Below are positions 34,268-41,989 of a stretch of 64,000 nucleotides of DNA, piece by piece (positions within the stretch are counted from its first letter, which is position 1; the number at the start of each line of letters is the position of its first letter). A program made the translations under genes and the position numbers. Location of the stretch: the NCBI GenBank assembly GCA_039683515.1, contig JBDKRG010000038.1:1-64000 (forward strand). The letters are read 5' to 3'. Source of the stretch: JAJFUE01 sp039683515. Lineage in GTDB: Bacteria; Sumerlaeota; Sumerlaeia; MVZB01. The notes below the pieces were generated by a model that saw nothing but the letters and a program-made list of their open reading frames with translations, made no database searches and was not told the origin of the DNA.

Positions 34268-34795
34268 ATGACGATGGACGTCATGGAAGCGATCAGGAAA
34301 CGGCGCAGCGTGCGCGACTACGAGCCGCGGCCGATCCCGCGCGAGGTCCTCGAAAGCGTCACCGAGGCGCTGCGGCTTGCCCCGTCGGCCTGCAACTTCC
34401 AGCCGTGGCGGTTCGTGATCGTCACCGACCCCGACGTCCGCGGCCGGCTCGCCGCGGCGTGCCGCAACCAGCGCTTCATCGCCGAGGCCCCGGTCATCGT
34501 CGCCGGCTGCGCCCTGACCGACGAGTCCTACACGCGCATGGGCGGCTACTGGAACAGCTGCGACATCGACGTGGCGATCGCCCTCGATCACCTGACGCTC
34601 GCCGCCGCCGGCGCCGGCCTGGGCACGTGCTGGATCGGCGCGTTCAGCGAAAAGGACGTCAAGGAAGTCCTCGGCATTCCCAAAAACGCCAAGCCCATCG
34701 GCCTGATCGTGATGGGTTACCCGAGGGAAGGCGTGGACCTCCCCGCCACCCCGCGCAAAAGCCGCGACCAGGTCTTCGGCGAAAACAAGTTTTAA
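34268..34795 (+). CDS. nitroreductase-family flavoprotein
   Basis: Nitroreductase-fold enzymes bind FMN as dimers and use NAD(P)H to reduce nitro groups, quinones or other acceptors. The 175-residue product has EAIRKRRSVRDYEPRPIPREVLESVTEALRLAPSACNFQPWRFVIVTD at the N-terminus, with the FMN phosphate-binding arginines, and LAAAGAGLGTCWIGAFSEKDVKEVLGIP near the C-terminus. GGGGG precedes the ATG at 34268; an upstream in-frame ATG adds residues unlike the family. It is divergent from nuoA and followed by simple repeats. The natural substrate cannot be inferred. Confidence 0.9.
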   Translation: MTMDVMEAIRKRRSVRDYEPRPIPREVLESVTEALRLAPSACNFQPWRFVIVTDPDVRGRLAAACRNQRFIAEAPVIVAGCALTDESYTRMGGYWNSCDIDVAIALDHLTLAAAGAGLGTCWIGAFSEKDVKEVLGIPKNAKPIGLIVMGYPREGVDLPATPRKSRDQVFGENKF

Positions 34796-34822
34796 CCCGC
34801 TTTGGCCTGTGGCGCCGCCCAT

Positions 34823-34880
34823 TTTCGTGCGTCGTGCTCGTGCGTCGTGCGTCGTAATCGTAATCGTAATCGAATCTCAA
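34823..34880. repeat. six-base periodic simple repeat
   Basis: TTTTCGTGCGTCGTGCTCG, then TGCGTCGTAATCG, then TAATCGTAATCGAATC. This is the hexamer series of 7475, here between the nitroreductase and the AEC transporter. Confidence 0.7.
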
Positions 34881-34922
34881 ATCATCCGCGCGAATCCGCC
34901 CAATCCGCGTCATCCGCCCGCC

Positions 34923-34993
34923 GTAGGCCGGGTTCGCCGAACCCGGCATCACATTCGATCAACCAGATGCCGCCGTCGGCGACGTCGGCCTAC
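34923..34993. repeat. two GTAGG palindromes, one providing the AEC transporter stop codon
   Basis: A GTAGGCCGGGTTCGCC...CCCGGCAT copy at 34923-34949 is followed by a different-core copy at 34966-34993. On the minus strand the second reads GTAGGCCGACGTCGCC, then GACGGCGGCATC, and its TAG at 34990-34992 is the transporter stop. The two cores differ although the ends are the same. Confidence 0.85.
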
Positions 34994-35946
34994 CGAAAAA
35001 TCGGCAGCCTGAGCGCCCAGATCATCAGCGGCAGCCCCACCACCATGAAGATCCCGGTGCTCCACATGTAGCCGGCGTTGGCCAGGTCCACGTCCAGGTC
35101 GTTGATCGTCGCGATCGCCGGGCCGTAGACCCCGGCCGGCATGCACGCCGCGATGAACAGCGCCCCGGCGAGCATCCCGTGAATGCCGAACGCCATGCAC
35201 AGCAGGATCATCGCCACCGGGTGCGCGATGAACTTGACGCCGCACAGCCACACCAGCAGCGGCGTGTAGCCGGTCAGCCGCCTGAAATGCATCCGCGCCC
35301 CGATGGCGAACATCGTGATCGACGTGCTGACGAACACCATGAATTTCAGAAAACCAAACAGGGCGTGCGGCATCGGCGGCGCCCACACGTTGAGCATCGT
35401 CCCGGCGCCGATCCCGACGATGCTCATCGACGGCGGCGAAAAGATCACCGTCATGAACGACTTGAAGATCGAGCCCCCCTCGCCGTGGCGCCAGTAGTAG
35501 GACAGCGGCATCCACACGAAGAACGTCGCGGCCAGGTACGGGTACATCATGATGGCGTTATACGGGTAGGCTTCCTGCGGCAGGAACAGCAGCGTCAGGA
35601 ACCCGGCCATCGTGTACGAGATGTTGTTCATCGGGATGAGGAGCATGAGGCTGCCGGCCGCCGACTGGTTTTCGGTCAGCTTCGGGCTCAGCCACACGGC
35701 GAACGCGGTCGAGACCGCGACCAGAATCCCCATTAAAATCGGCGACCAGTACCAGTCCGGCAGCGAGCGGTTGAGCGGCCAGATCCCGAGCGCGAGCGTG
35801 ACCGGCGCGAGGATCGCCATGTTGGTCCAGTGGAGCGGCCGCGCGATCGAGCCCTCGATCCACCCCAATTTGCGAAACCGATGCCCAAGGACCAAAGGTC
35901 CCCAGATCAGCGCCTGCGATATCAAAAACCGCCCGGTAACAGTCAC
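34990..35946 (-). CDS. AEC-family (auxin-efflux-carrier-like) transporter
   Basis: The 318-residue product has about ten membrane helices in the pattern of the AEC family of secondary transporters, which export or import organic acids and related solutes in bacteria. Clear parts are FRKLGWIEGSIARPLHWTNMAILAPVTLALGIWPL, LMLLIPMNNISYTMAGFLTLLFL, FLKFMVFVSTSITMFAIGARM and MLAGALFIAACMPAGVYGPAIATIN, with the helix-breaking pattern of the second half. The start is a GTG at 35946 with TGGGAGA just upstream; the open frame further up belongs to other sequence. Both ends of the gene touch GTAGG palindromes. Substrate unknown. Confidence 0.8.
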   Translation of the reverse strand: MTVTGRFLISQALIWGPLVLGHRFRKLGWIEGSIARPLHWTNMAILAPVTLALGIWPLNRSLPDWYWSPILMGILVAVSTAFAVWLSPKLTENQSAAGSLMLLIPMNNISYTMAGFLTLLFLPQEAYPYNAIMMYPYLAATFFVWMPLSYYWRHGEGGSIFKSFMTVIFSPPSMSIVGIGAGTMLNVWAPPMPHALFGFLKFMVFVSTSITMFAIGARMHFRRLTGYTPLLVWLCGVKFIAHPVAMILLCMAFGIHGMLAGALFIAACMPAGVYGPAIATINDLDVDLANAGYMWSTGIFMVVGLPLMIWALRLPIFR

Positions 35947-35957
35947 GATTTCTCCCA

Positions 35958-36020
35958 GTAGGCCGACGTCGCCGACGGCGGCATTCGGTAACAATGCCGG
36001 GTTCGGTGAACCCGGCCTAC
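35958..36020. repeat. two GTAGG palindromes between the GNAT and AEC genes
   Basis: GTAGGCCGACGTCGCC...GGCGGCATT at 35958-35985, and in the opposite orientation a copy at 35993-36020 whose minus strand reads GTAGGCCGGGTTCACC, then GAACCCGGCATT. The second begins immediately after the TAA of the GNAT gene. Confidence 0.85.
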
Positions 36021-37181
36021 TTACACATAATTCAGCCCGTACAGCGGCAGCGGCAACGGCAGCGCCCGCCGGAGCGCGTCGGCGAGGCGCCCCCTGGCGT
36101 GCGCCAGCGGGTCGAGCTCGGTCGAGCCGAACAGCGCCGCCAGCGCCTCGACCTCGCCCTTGACCGCAAGCCTCTCGCCGTCGAGCTCGAACGTGAGCCG
36201 GTTGACGATCCCGTCCTCGATCTGGCTGGTCGCCACGAACCCCTCGGCCATGCCGCCGAGCCGCTCGCGCAGCAGCGGCTTGAACTGGCTCATCAGCCGC
36301 TCGACGCTGAGCAGCTTGACCGTGCCGTAGTGCGCGGCCTTCCGGCGGCCGGCGCCGATCGCCAGGCAGGCGTCGGCCAGGGCGGCGTCGCGCGCCTGGC
36401 CGTCCCATTCGATTTTTTGCGTGCCGAAGCGCCGCGCCAACTCGCCCAGGGCCGCCAGCGCCGCCGGCCTCGACCCGCCCGTCTCGCGCACGCCGAACGC
36501 CTCGATCCGCGTCGGGTCGGCCAGCCGCTTGTGGTTGATCGAGAATACGGCCACCGGCCGGCCCGCGCGCTCGACCAGCCACGTCGAGCCGGGGTAGCCC
36601 ACGACCCAGTCCGTCGCCAGGAGCTTTTTGTATTCGTCCAGCGTGCGCCGGAACCGGATCGGCTCGGCCTCGAGGAGCGTCCACGCATCCTCGGCCCGAT
36701 CCGGCGCGAGTTGCGTCACCGCAAGCCCTTCGGCCTTGGGCAGCCTGGCGGGGTCGATCGCATACTTCACGAAATCGCCGCAGTAGTGCGAGCCGCGCCG
36801 CGTGTAGAGCGTCCGCCCCCCGGAGATCAGCATGATGCCGTAGCCGTCGGCCGTGGCGCGCGCGATCGCGTCGTCCATGAGCGTCCCGGCCAGGCCGCGC
36901 CCCTCGCGCTCCTTGCCCGTGCAGACGAGGCCGACCAGCGCGATCCGCACGTCGCACCCGAGCAGCGCGCCGCGCCCCTCGACCGTGCACACGAGCGAGA
37001 CCGGCTTGCCGTCCTCTTCGAGAACGCGCAGCTGGCTCAGCTTGTCGCGACGCAGCACGAGCGGGTATTGCGCGCGCATATCGGCCCACCCATCCGGCCG
37101 GAACACCCGGTTGCACAAAGCGGTGACGTCATCGTACTGCTCGTCCGAAGGCGTCAATGGCCCGACCAGTTTTACCGGCAT
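36021..37181 (-). CDS. GNAT-family N-acetyltransferase with C-terminal extension
   Basis: The 386-residue product has an N-terminal GNAT fold: VTALCNRVFRPDGWADMRAQYP, IALVGLVCTGKEREGRGLAGTLMDDAIARATADGYGIMLISGG, with the acetyl-CoA pyrophosphate loop in the GKEREGRGLAGTL stretch. A second half of similar size follows (about 190-300, GSTWLVERAGRPVAVFSINHK), possibly a second, decayed GNAT fold. The end (FELDGERLAVKGEVEALAALFGSTEL) resembles the SCP2-like tail of Eis-type acetyltransferases. GGAG lies seven bases before the ATG. It probably acetylates an amine; the substrate is not visible. Confidence 0.82.
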   Translation of the reverse strand: MPVKLVGPLTPSDEQYDDVTALCNRVFRPDGWADMRAQYPLVLRRDKLSQLRVLEEDGKPVSLVCTVEGRGALLGCDVRIALVGLVCTGKEREGRGLAGTLMDDAIARATADGYGIMLISGGRTLYTRRGSHYCGDFVKYAIDPARLPKAEGLAVTQLAPDRAEDAWTLLEAEPIRFRRTLDEYKKLLATDWVVGYPGSTWLVERAGRPVAVFSINHKRLADPTRIEAFGVRETGGSRPAALAALGELARRFGTQKIEWDGQARDAALADACLAIGAGRRKAAHYGTVKLLSVERLMSQFKPLLRERLGGMAEGFVATSQIEDGIVNRLTFELDGERLAVKGEVEALAALFGSTELDPLAHARGRLADALRRALPLPLPLYGLNYV

Positions 37182-37239
37182 GATTATCTCCGATTTTCCG
37201 TGCTGGTGCTTTTAATCGCACCTTGCAAAGCCAGAACCA

Positions 37240-37481
37240 GGAACCGCGTCAGCGGTTCGACTTTCAAAGCCGTGGGTTGAATCGCCGCTGTTGCGATTCA
37301 ACCCACGGATCGATCGGATCATTCAACGAACCGATTTATCGGTTCGACAACAAACCCGGCCACCGGATTGTCGAACCAATAAAATCGGTTCCACTCGCCT
37401 GCGCCCATGACCGTGGGTTGCCGATTCGAAAACAGAATCGGCAACCCACGGCTTTGAACGTCGAACCGCTGACGCGGTTCC
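37240..37481. repeat. 242-bp element with 39-bp terminal inverted repeats (MITE- or BIME-like)
   Basis: GGAACCGCGTCAGCGGTTCG, then ACTTTCAAAGCCGTGGGTT at 37240-37278 is nearly the exact reverse complement of 37443-37481. Inside lie hairpins GTTGAATCGC/GCGATTCAAC, CCGATTTATCGG, and GTTGCCGATTC/GAATCGGCAAC. There is no coding frame in it. The stretch 37182-37537 between metX and the GNAT gene holds only this element. Confidence 0.8.
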
Positions 37482-37537
37482 ACAAACTGCTTAATTTTGC
37501 GTGTATTTTGCATTCAATTTAACCCAAAGCTCAGCCC

Positions 37538-38755
37538 TCATTCGTAGATCGGGTCGCGCTGGGGCGCCGGTTCCGGTTCCGCCGCCGCGGAGAGGCTGTC
37601 CCACGCTTCCCTGAGCATGAAGCTGATGTGCGGCGTGAACAGTTCCGGCTCGAGCAGGAAGCTGTCGTGCCCCTTGTAGGAGTGGACGGTGATGTATTGG
37701 TAGGTCGCCCCGAGCGCCTCGAGCGCCTCGGCGATCTCGGCCTGGTCCTCCGGCCAGAAGCAGACGTCGGAGTCGATCGAAAACAGCAGCCAGCGGTGCT
37801 GGCGGGCCGGGCGCAGCGCCTCGACGAGGCTGCTGCCGGCGCGCGCCGTCAGGTCGAAGTGCTGCCACATCTCGATGATGCGCAGGTAGGTGTTGGCGTC
37901 GAACCGGCGCACGAACTTCTTGCCCTGGTGCAGCATATAGCTTTCGATCTGGTGGCGCAGCTTGTAGCCCTTGAGGTCGCCCGCCTCCTGCACGAGCTCG
38001 CCGCGCGCGCGGTCCTCCATGACGAGCAGGTGCACAAAGTATTTGTGCGAGATCATCCGCGCCAGCATGAGCCCCTTGGTCGGCGGCTCGTCGCCGTAGT
38101 AGTCGCCGAAGCGGAAATGGGGGTCGTTCTGGATCGCGAAGATCTGCTCGAAGTTGCAAAGCTTCTGAAGCGTCGTCGCGCGCGCGCCGGAGGCGATCGG
38201 GATGACGCAGCGCGCCCGCTTCGGGAACCGCGTCGCGAAATCCATCGCCATCATCCCGCCGAGCGAACCGCCGACGACCGCCAGCAGCGTGTCGATCCCG
38301 AAGTGGTTCAGCAGCCGCACCTGCGTGTTCACGACGTCCTGCACGGCGACCGTCGGGAAGCGCTTGCCGTACGGCTTGCCGGTTTCGGGGTCGATCGAGC
38401 CCGGCCCCGTCGAGCCGTAGCAGCCGCCGAGGTAGTTGACGCAGATCACGAAATACCGGTCGGTGTCGAGCGCCCGGCCCGGCCCGATGAAGTCGTCCCA
38501 CCAGCCCAGGTGGTTCTCCTCCATCCACAGGTTCTCGGCGTCGCGGACCTTGGGGTTGTAACCAGCGGCATGATGGCTTCCCGACAATGCATGAAACAGG
38601 AGGATCGCGTTGGTCCGCTCGGCGTTGAGCTCGCCGTAGGTTTCGTAGGCCAGCGTGATCGGCCCGAAAAACGAGCCGTCCTGCAGCTGAAAGCGGTCGT
38701 CCGGTTTGTCGGCAAAGGTGAAATATTGGCTATGGATGCGCTGGTGAGTCTTCAT
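37538..38755 (-). CDS. metX: homoserine O-acetyltransferase MetX
   Basis: MetX transfers an acetyl group from acetyl-CoA to homoserine, committing it to methionine. The 405-residue product is an alpha/beta-hydrolase: TLAYETYGELNAERTNAILLFHALSGSHHAAG, FVICVNYLGGCYGSTGPGSIDPETGKPYG, the nucleophile in VVGGSLGGMMAMDFA, and the acid/base residues in FSIDSDVCFWPEDQ and VHSYKGHDSFLLEP. GAGGA precedes the ATG at 38755. The exact acyl donor (acetyl or succinyl) cannot be decided by eye. It stands apart from other methionine genes. I see no convincing SAM riboswitch in its short leader. Confidence 0.93.
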   Translation of the reverse strand: MKTHQRIHSQYFTFADKPDDRFQLQDGSFFGPITLAYETYGELNAERTNAILLFHALSGSHHAAGYNPKVRDAENLWMEENHLGWWDDFIGPGRALDTDRYFVICVNYLGGCYGSTGPGSIDPETGKPYGKRFPTVAVQDVVNTQVRLLNHFGIDTLLAVVGGSLGGMMAMDFATRFPKRARCVIPIASGARATTLQKLCNFEQIFAIQNDPHFRFGDYYGDEPPTKGLMLARMISHKYFVHLLVMEDRARGELVQEAGDLKGYKLRHQIESYMLHQGKKFVRRFDANTYLRIIEMWQHFDLTARAGSSLVEALRPARQHRWLLFSIDSDVCFWPEDQAEIAEALEALGATYQYITVHSYKGHDSFLLEPELFTPHISFMLREAWDSLSAAAEPEPAPQRDPIYE

Positions 38756-38814
38756 TTCAATTCCTCGGACCCTCATTGTGTCCGCTGATTAGCTTCGCGT
38801 CAAGGCTCTCTCAT

Positions 38815-38906
38815 TGCGTTCTCGTGCGTCGTGCGTCGTGCGTCGTGCGTCGTAATCGTAATCGAAAATCGATCCCGCAATCCGCAATCCGAAATCCGCA
38901 ATCAAA
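38815..38906. repeat. hexamer and heptamer simple repeats
   Basis: A TCGTGC/TCGTAA tract (TCGTGCGTCGTGCGTCGTAA) runs into heptamers CCGCAATCCGCAATCCG and AAATCCGCAATC. They fill the spacer between metX and the glycosyltransferase. Confidence 0.75.
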
Positions 38907-39698
38907 TCACTTCCGCCCCGCTTCCCTCAGCCTCCTGCGGTGTTCGATCATGACCTTGAGCGTCTCCATGATCGTCGCGCCCAGCTTCATCTTGCTGGGG
39001 CTCGGCTTGAGGTCGTATCGCAGGATGAACGGCACTTCCTGGATCTTCGGCCCGAGCATTGACAGGTGGACCAGCAGCTCGTCCGTGCACGCGAAACCTT
39101 TTCTGGTCACGAGCCCGTCCTTGCCGAACCGCTCGAGCCCGGCCTCGATGAGCGAGGCCCGGAACCCGCGGAACCCGCACGTGTAGTCGTGCACGCCCGG
39201 CAACCTCAAAAGCTGGCGGAACATGTGGCGGGCGCCCCAGCTCATCAGCTGGCGGAAGGGCGGCACGCCGTGCTGCTCGCTGCCGGGCTGGAACCGCGAC
39301 GCGATCACGAGGTCCGCCCCGGCCTCGGCCGCCGCGATCATCTCGGCGATCGTCTCGGGCGGGTGGGTCAGGTCGGCGTCCATGAACACGACGAGGTGAT
39401 CGGGCGCGGCGCTCGACTCGATGGCCGACATCATGCCGGTCACCAGCGCCGTCCCCAGGCCCTTGTTGACGCCGTGCCTGACGAGCCGCACGTGCGGGTC
39501 GCCCGCGGCCAGCGCCTCGACCTGCGCGGCGGTGTCGTCGGCCGAGCCGTCGTCGACGACGATGATCGCCCAGCCGGGCCGCAGCCCGGCCAGCACCCCC
39601 GCGGCGCGCTTGACCAGGGCCCCGATCGCCTTGGACTCGTTGTACGCCGGCAACACCAGCGTCACGGATTCGATGTGTTTGTCAGGCTGTTCGTTCAC
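38907..39698 (-). CDS. GT2-family glycosyltransferase (polyprenyl-phosphate sugar type)
   Basis: The 263-residue product is a GT-A fold of the dolichol/polyprenyl-phosphate mannosyl- or glucosyltransferase group: VTLVLPAYNESKAIGALVKRAA, IIVVDDGSADDTAAQV, GVNKGLGTALVTGM, and the metal site FMDADLTHPPETI, followed by DYTCGFRGFRASLIEAGLERFGKDG. It lacks a C-terminal membrane anchor. It probably charges a lipid carrier with a sugar for later envelope enzymes such as GT-C transferases; that link is inferred. The start is a GTG at 39698 with GGGGGG just upstream. A 52-base shared leader element lies 30 bases before the start. Confidence 0.9.
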   Translation of the reverse strand: MNEQPDKHIESVTLVLPAYNESKAIGALVKRAAGVLAGLRPGWAIIVVDDGSADDTAAQVEALAAGDPHVRLVRHGVNKGLGTALVTGMMSAIESSAAPDHLVVFMDADLTHPPETIAEMIAAAEAGADLVIASRFQPGSEQHGVPPFRQLMSWGARHMFRQLLRLPGVHDYTCGFRGFRASLIEAGLERFGKDGLVTRKGFACTDELLVHLSMLGPKIQEVPFILRYDLKPSPSKMKLGATIMETLKVMIEHRRRLREAGRK

Positions 39699-39728
39699 AA
39701 TCCCCCCCACTTGCTCGTGCCGGACAGG

Positions 39729-39779
39729 CAAAGCTACCCGATTGTGATCCGTTCAACCCGCCAACCGCAAGCGAAATGG
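39729..39779 (-). promoter_or_regulatory. shared leader element, copy 1 (putative promoter)
   Basis: On the minus strand: CCATTTCGCTTGCGG, an 18-base variable spacer that starts right after TTGCGG and ends in CGGAT, then CACAATCGG and TAGCTTTG. TTGCGG and CACAAT would be the -35 and -10 boxes. It precedes the GT2 gene. Copies 2 and 3 are at 43822 and 45047. Confidence 0.6.
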
Positions 39780-39848
39780 CAAAACCCCGCCGCGCCATTG
39801 ACAACCCCGGCGCCGTTGTGGATAGATACTTACCCTGAGGTTGTTGAG

Positions 39849-40412
39849 ATGCGTTATTTGGTGATCATCGCCCTGTTCGGCATTCTGGCGCCCCGCGCCG
39901 CGGCCGCCGGCCCATCCGCCGGCCCCGATGAGTTGGCGCGGTTCTGCCGGCGCGCCGATTACATCCTCCACGGCCGCGTCACGGCCCAATCCTTCATCCG
40001 CGACCGCGACGGCCTCATCTGGACGAGCTACACGCTCGTCGTCGCCGAACCGCTCAAGGCCCCCGTGCCGGCCGCGGTCAAAACCTTCCAGTTCCGCCAG
40101 CCCGGCGGCTGCTTCGGCGACCTGCGCCAGGTCGCGACCGGCTCGGCCGACATCCGCCGCGACGACGAGGTGATCCTCTTCACGCGCGATTACGGCGCGG
40201 GCTTCCAGTCCGTCGCCGAAGGCGACCGCGGCTGTCTTCGCGTGCGGACGGTCACGGACGCCCGGCGCGCCGCCGCGAGCCGGGACCGCCGCATCGTGCC
40301 CGCCGCGTGCAAAGTCGCCCCCGGCCGGGCATCGATCGACCTCGACCGCCTGAAAGAGCAGCTGCGCGAAGCCGTCAAGCAAGGCGCCGGAGCCGGGGAG
40401 GCGGGCCGGTGA
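39849..40412 (+). CDS. secreted protein of unknown function
   Basis: The 187-residue product has a signal peptide (MRYLVIIALFGILAPRAAAAG). The mature part begins ELARFCRRADYILHGRVTAQSFIRDRDGLIWTSYTLVVAEPLKA, a short beta-rich domain that resembles proteins exported alongside matrixin-like peptidases; GCFGDLRQVATGSADIRRDDEVILFTRDYG follows. The last 50 residues are basic and low in order. It overlaps the next gene as GTGA, so the two are coupled and probably work together outside the cytoplasm. I recognise no catalytic motif. Confidence 0.75.
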   Translation: MRYLVIIALFGILAPRAAAAGPSAGPDELARFCRRADYILHGRVTAQSFIRDRDGLIWTSYTLVVAEPLKAPVPAAVKTFQFRQPGGCFGDLRQVATGSADIRRDDEVILFTRDYGAGFQSVAEGDRGCLRVRTVTDARRAAASRDRRIVPAACKVAPGRASIDLDRLKEQLREAVKQGAGAGEAGR

Positions 40413-41875
40413 AAACGACGCGCCTCGGCCTCATGGCGGTCGTGCTGACCGGCCTCTGCGTGAACCTCGCCGCCGCCTACACCCACTACGGCACGAGCGT
40501 GACCGCCAACGGCGGCCTCCTTTACTGGCCCAGCGGCTCCATGACCTACCGGGTCAACTCGCAGGCGGCGTCCCAGTTCAACATCGTTCAGCCCGGCAAT
40601 GTAAGCAGCGTCATCGACCAGGCTTTCGGGATTTGGGAGTCCGGCTGCGGATTCAATTTCACGCGCGGCTCGCAGACGAGCGTCACGAACGCCGGCTACG
40701 ACGCGATCAACCTCGTCACCTTCGCCGACACCGCCGCCAACCGCTCCGCGCTGGGCGGGATCGCCTGCCGCACGATCCTCACGTTCAACTCCAGCAACGT
40801 CATCTTCGACGCCGATATCCTGTTCCACCCCGATCTGACCATCACGACCGTCAGCAGCTCGACCGACGTGCGCCAACCCAACGCGCACCCCCTGCTGCCG
40901 ATGATGCTCGGGCAGGCGGGCCATTGCATCGCGGTCATGTCGAGCCCGATCCAGTCCGCCTCGATGATGCGCTATGTCGCCGGCCGCACGGCCAAGACCG
41001 AGGCCGGCCGGCTCGGCACGTTCCTGACGCGCGACGACCAGATCGCCGCCAACGTCGCCTCCGCCAAAACCGGGTTCTTTACCGGCACCGGCACGATCTC
41101 CGGCTACGTCACCCTCGGCGGCGCAAAGGTCTACGGCGCGCATGTCGTCGCCGTCGACGCCGCCACCGGCATCGTGGCCGCGGGCAACGTCTCGCTCGGA
41201 TCCAACCAGGGAACCAAATTCGGCTACTATCGGATCAAGGGCCTGCCGGCCGGCGCCTACAAGCTCTACGCCGAGCCCGTCGATGCACCCTACGCGTCGG
41301 ACAACTGGGAAGGCATCCCGTCGTGGGGCGATTACTGGGGTGGCGATTTTACCGGCGGCTACCGGACGACGTTCCAGGGCGGCAACGCCGCGCCGGCGAG
41401 CGTGCAGGTCGCGGCCGGCGGCACGACGGCCGTCAACCTGGCGGTGAGCTCGGGCAGCCACTCGATCCTGCCGATCTACAACGCGCTCGTCCCAGCCGGG
41501 ATCTCGCCCGCGCAGGCCGAAACCGGCAGCGTGCTTTACCAGACGTTGAACGTCCACACGCCGATCGTGCTCAAGCCCGGCGAGCGCCGCACGGTCGCGG
41601 TCAACGGCGTGGGGCTCATCGGGACGACGATTTCCTGTTCGGATCCGGCGATGACGGTCGACGTCTCCGGCCTGCGCACGGGCGTCCTGGGCGACGACAC
41701 CGAATACCTGATCTTCCAGCTCGCCGTCCCGGCGACCAGCGCCGAAGGCCCGCGCAACCTGATCTTCAAGTCCGGCGCCGAGACGGCCGTGATGACCGGC
41801 GCGATCTACATCGACCCGCAAAAGCCCTTCATCCGCCGCAACAGCGCCGACAGGACGTGGCGCCTGATGGAGTAG
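40409..41875 (+). CDS. secreted matrixin-like protein lacking the catalytic motif
   Basis: The 488-residue product starts at a GTG that overlaps the previous stop. A signal peptide (LMAVVLTGLCVNLAAA) leads to a metzincin-like domain (about 20-185): LYWPSGSMTYRVNSQAAS, VIDQAFGIWESGCGFNFTRG and INLVTFAD match the strand and helix order of matrixins. Where HExxHxxGxxH is expected the protein has GQAGHCIAVMSS, followed by a QSASMM that aligns with the usual Met-turn. First His, Glu and third His are all missing, so it should not be an active zinc protease. The rest has a carboxypeptidase-regulatory-like beta domain (GTISGYVTLGGAKVYGAHVVAVDAATG) and a C-terminal Ig-like part. Confidence 0.78.
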   Translation: MKTTRLGLMAVVLTGLCVNLAAAYTHYGTSVTANGGLLYWPSGSMTYRVNSQAASQFNIVQPGNVSSVIDQAFGIWESGCGFNFTRGSQTSVTNAGYDAINLVTFADTAANRSALGGIACRTILTFNSSNVIFDADILFHPDLTITTVSSSTDVRQPNAHPLLPMMLGQAGHCIAVMSSPIQSASMMRYVAGRTAKTEAGRLGTFLTRDDQIAANVASAKTGFFTGTGTISGYVTLGGAKVYGAHVVAVDAATGIVAAGNVSLGSNQGTKFGYYRIKGLPAGAYKLYAEPVDAPYASDNWEGIPSWGDYWGGDFTGGYRTTFQGGNAAPASVQVAAGGTTAVNLAVSSGSHSILPIYNALVPAGISPAQAETGSVLYQTLNVHTPIVLKPGERRTVAVNGVGLIGTTISCSDPAMTVDVSGLRTGVLGDDTEYLIFQLAVPATSAEGPRNLIFKSGAETAVMTGAIYIDPQKPFIRRNSADRTWRLME

Positions 41876-41914
41876 GCCGCAGTGGCGTCGACGTCAACGT
41901 GATGGGTTTCTTCT

Positions 41915-41962
41915 CTTTCCCCTTGGGTCCCTTGGGTCCTTTTGGTCCTTTGGGTCCTTTTC
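41915..41962. repeat. CCTTGGGT tandem simple repeat
   Basis: TTGGGTCCC, TTGGGTCC, TTTTGGTCC, TTTGGGTCC in direct succession between two convergent genes. A related run of CCCATAGGA units lies at 63190-63215. Confidence 0.65.
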
Positions 41963-41989
41963 CAAACCCATCCCAAGCAGCTGGTCAGC

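Noticed and set aside
35947..37116. Upstream extension of the AEC transporter frame
   Set aside because: It is out of frame with the real GNAT gene and passes two palindromes. The GTG at 35946 has a ribosome site and fits family length.
38756..38906. SAM riboswitch upstream of metX
   Set aside because: The leader is short and mostly simple repeats, and no riboswitch core could be recognised by eye.
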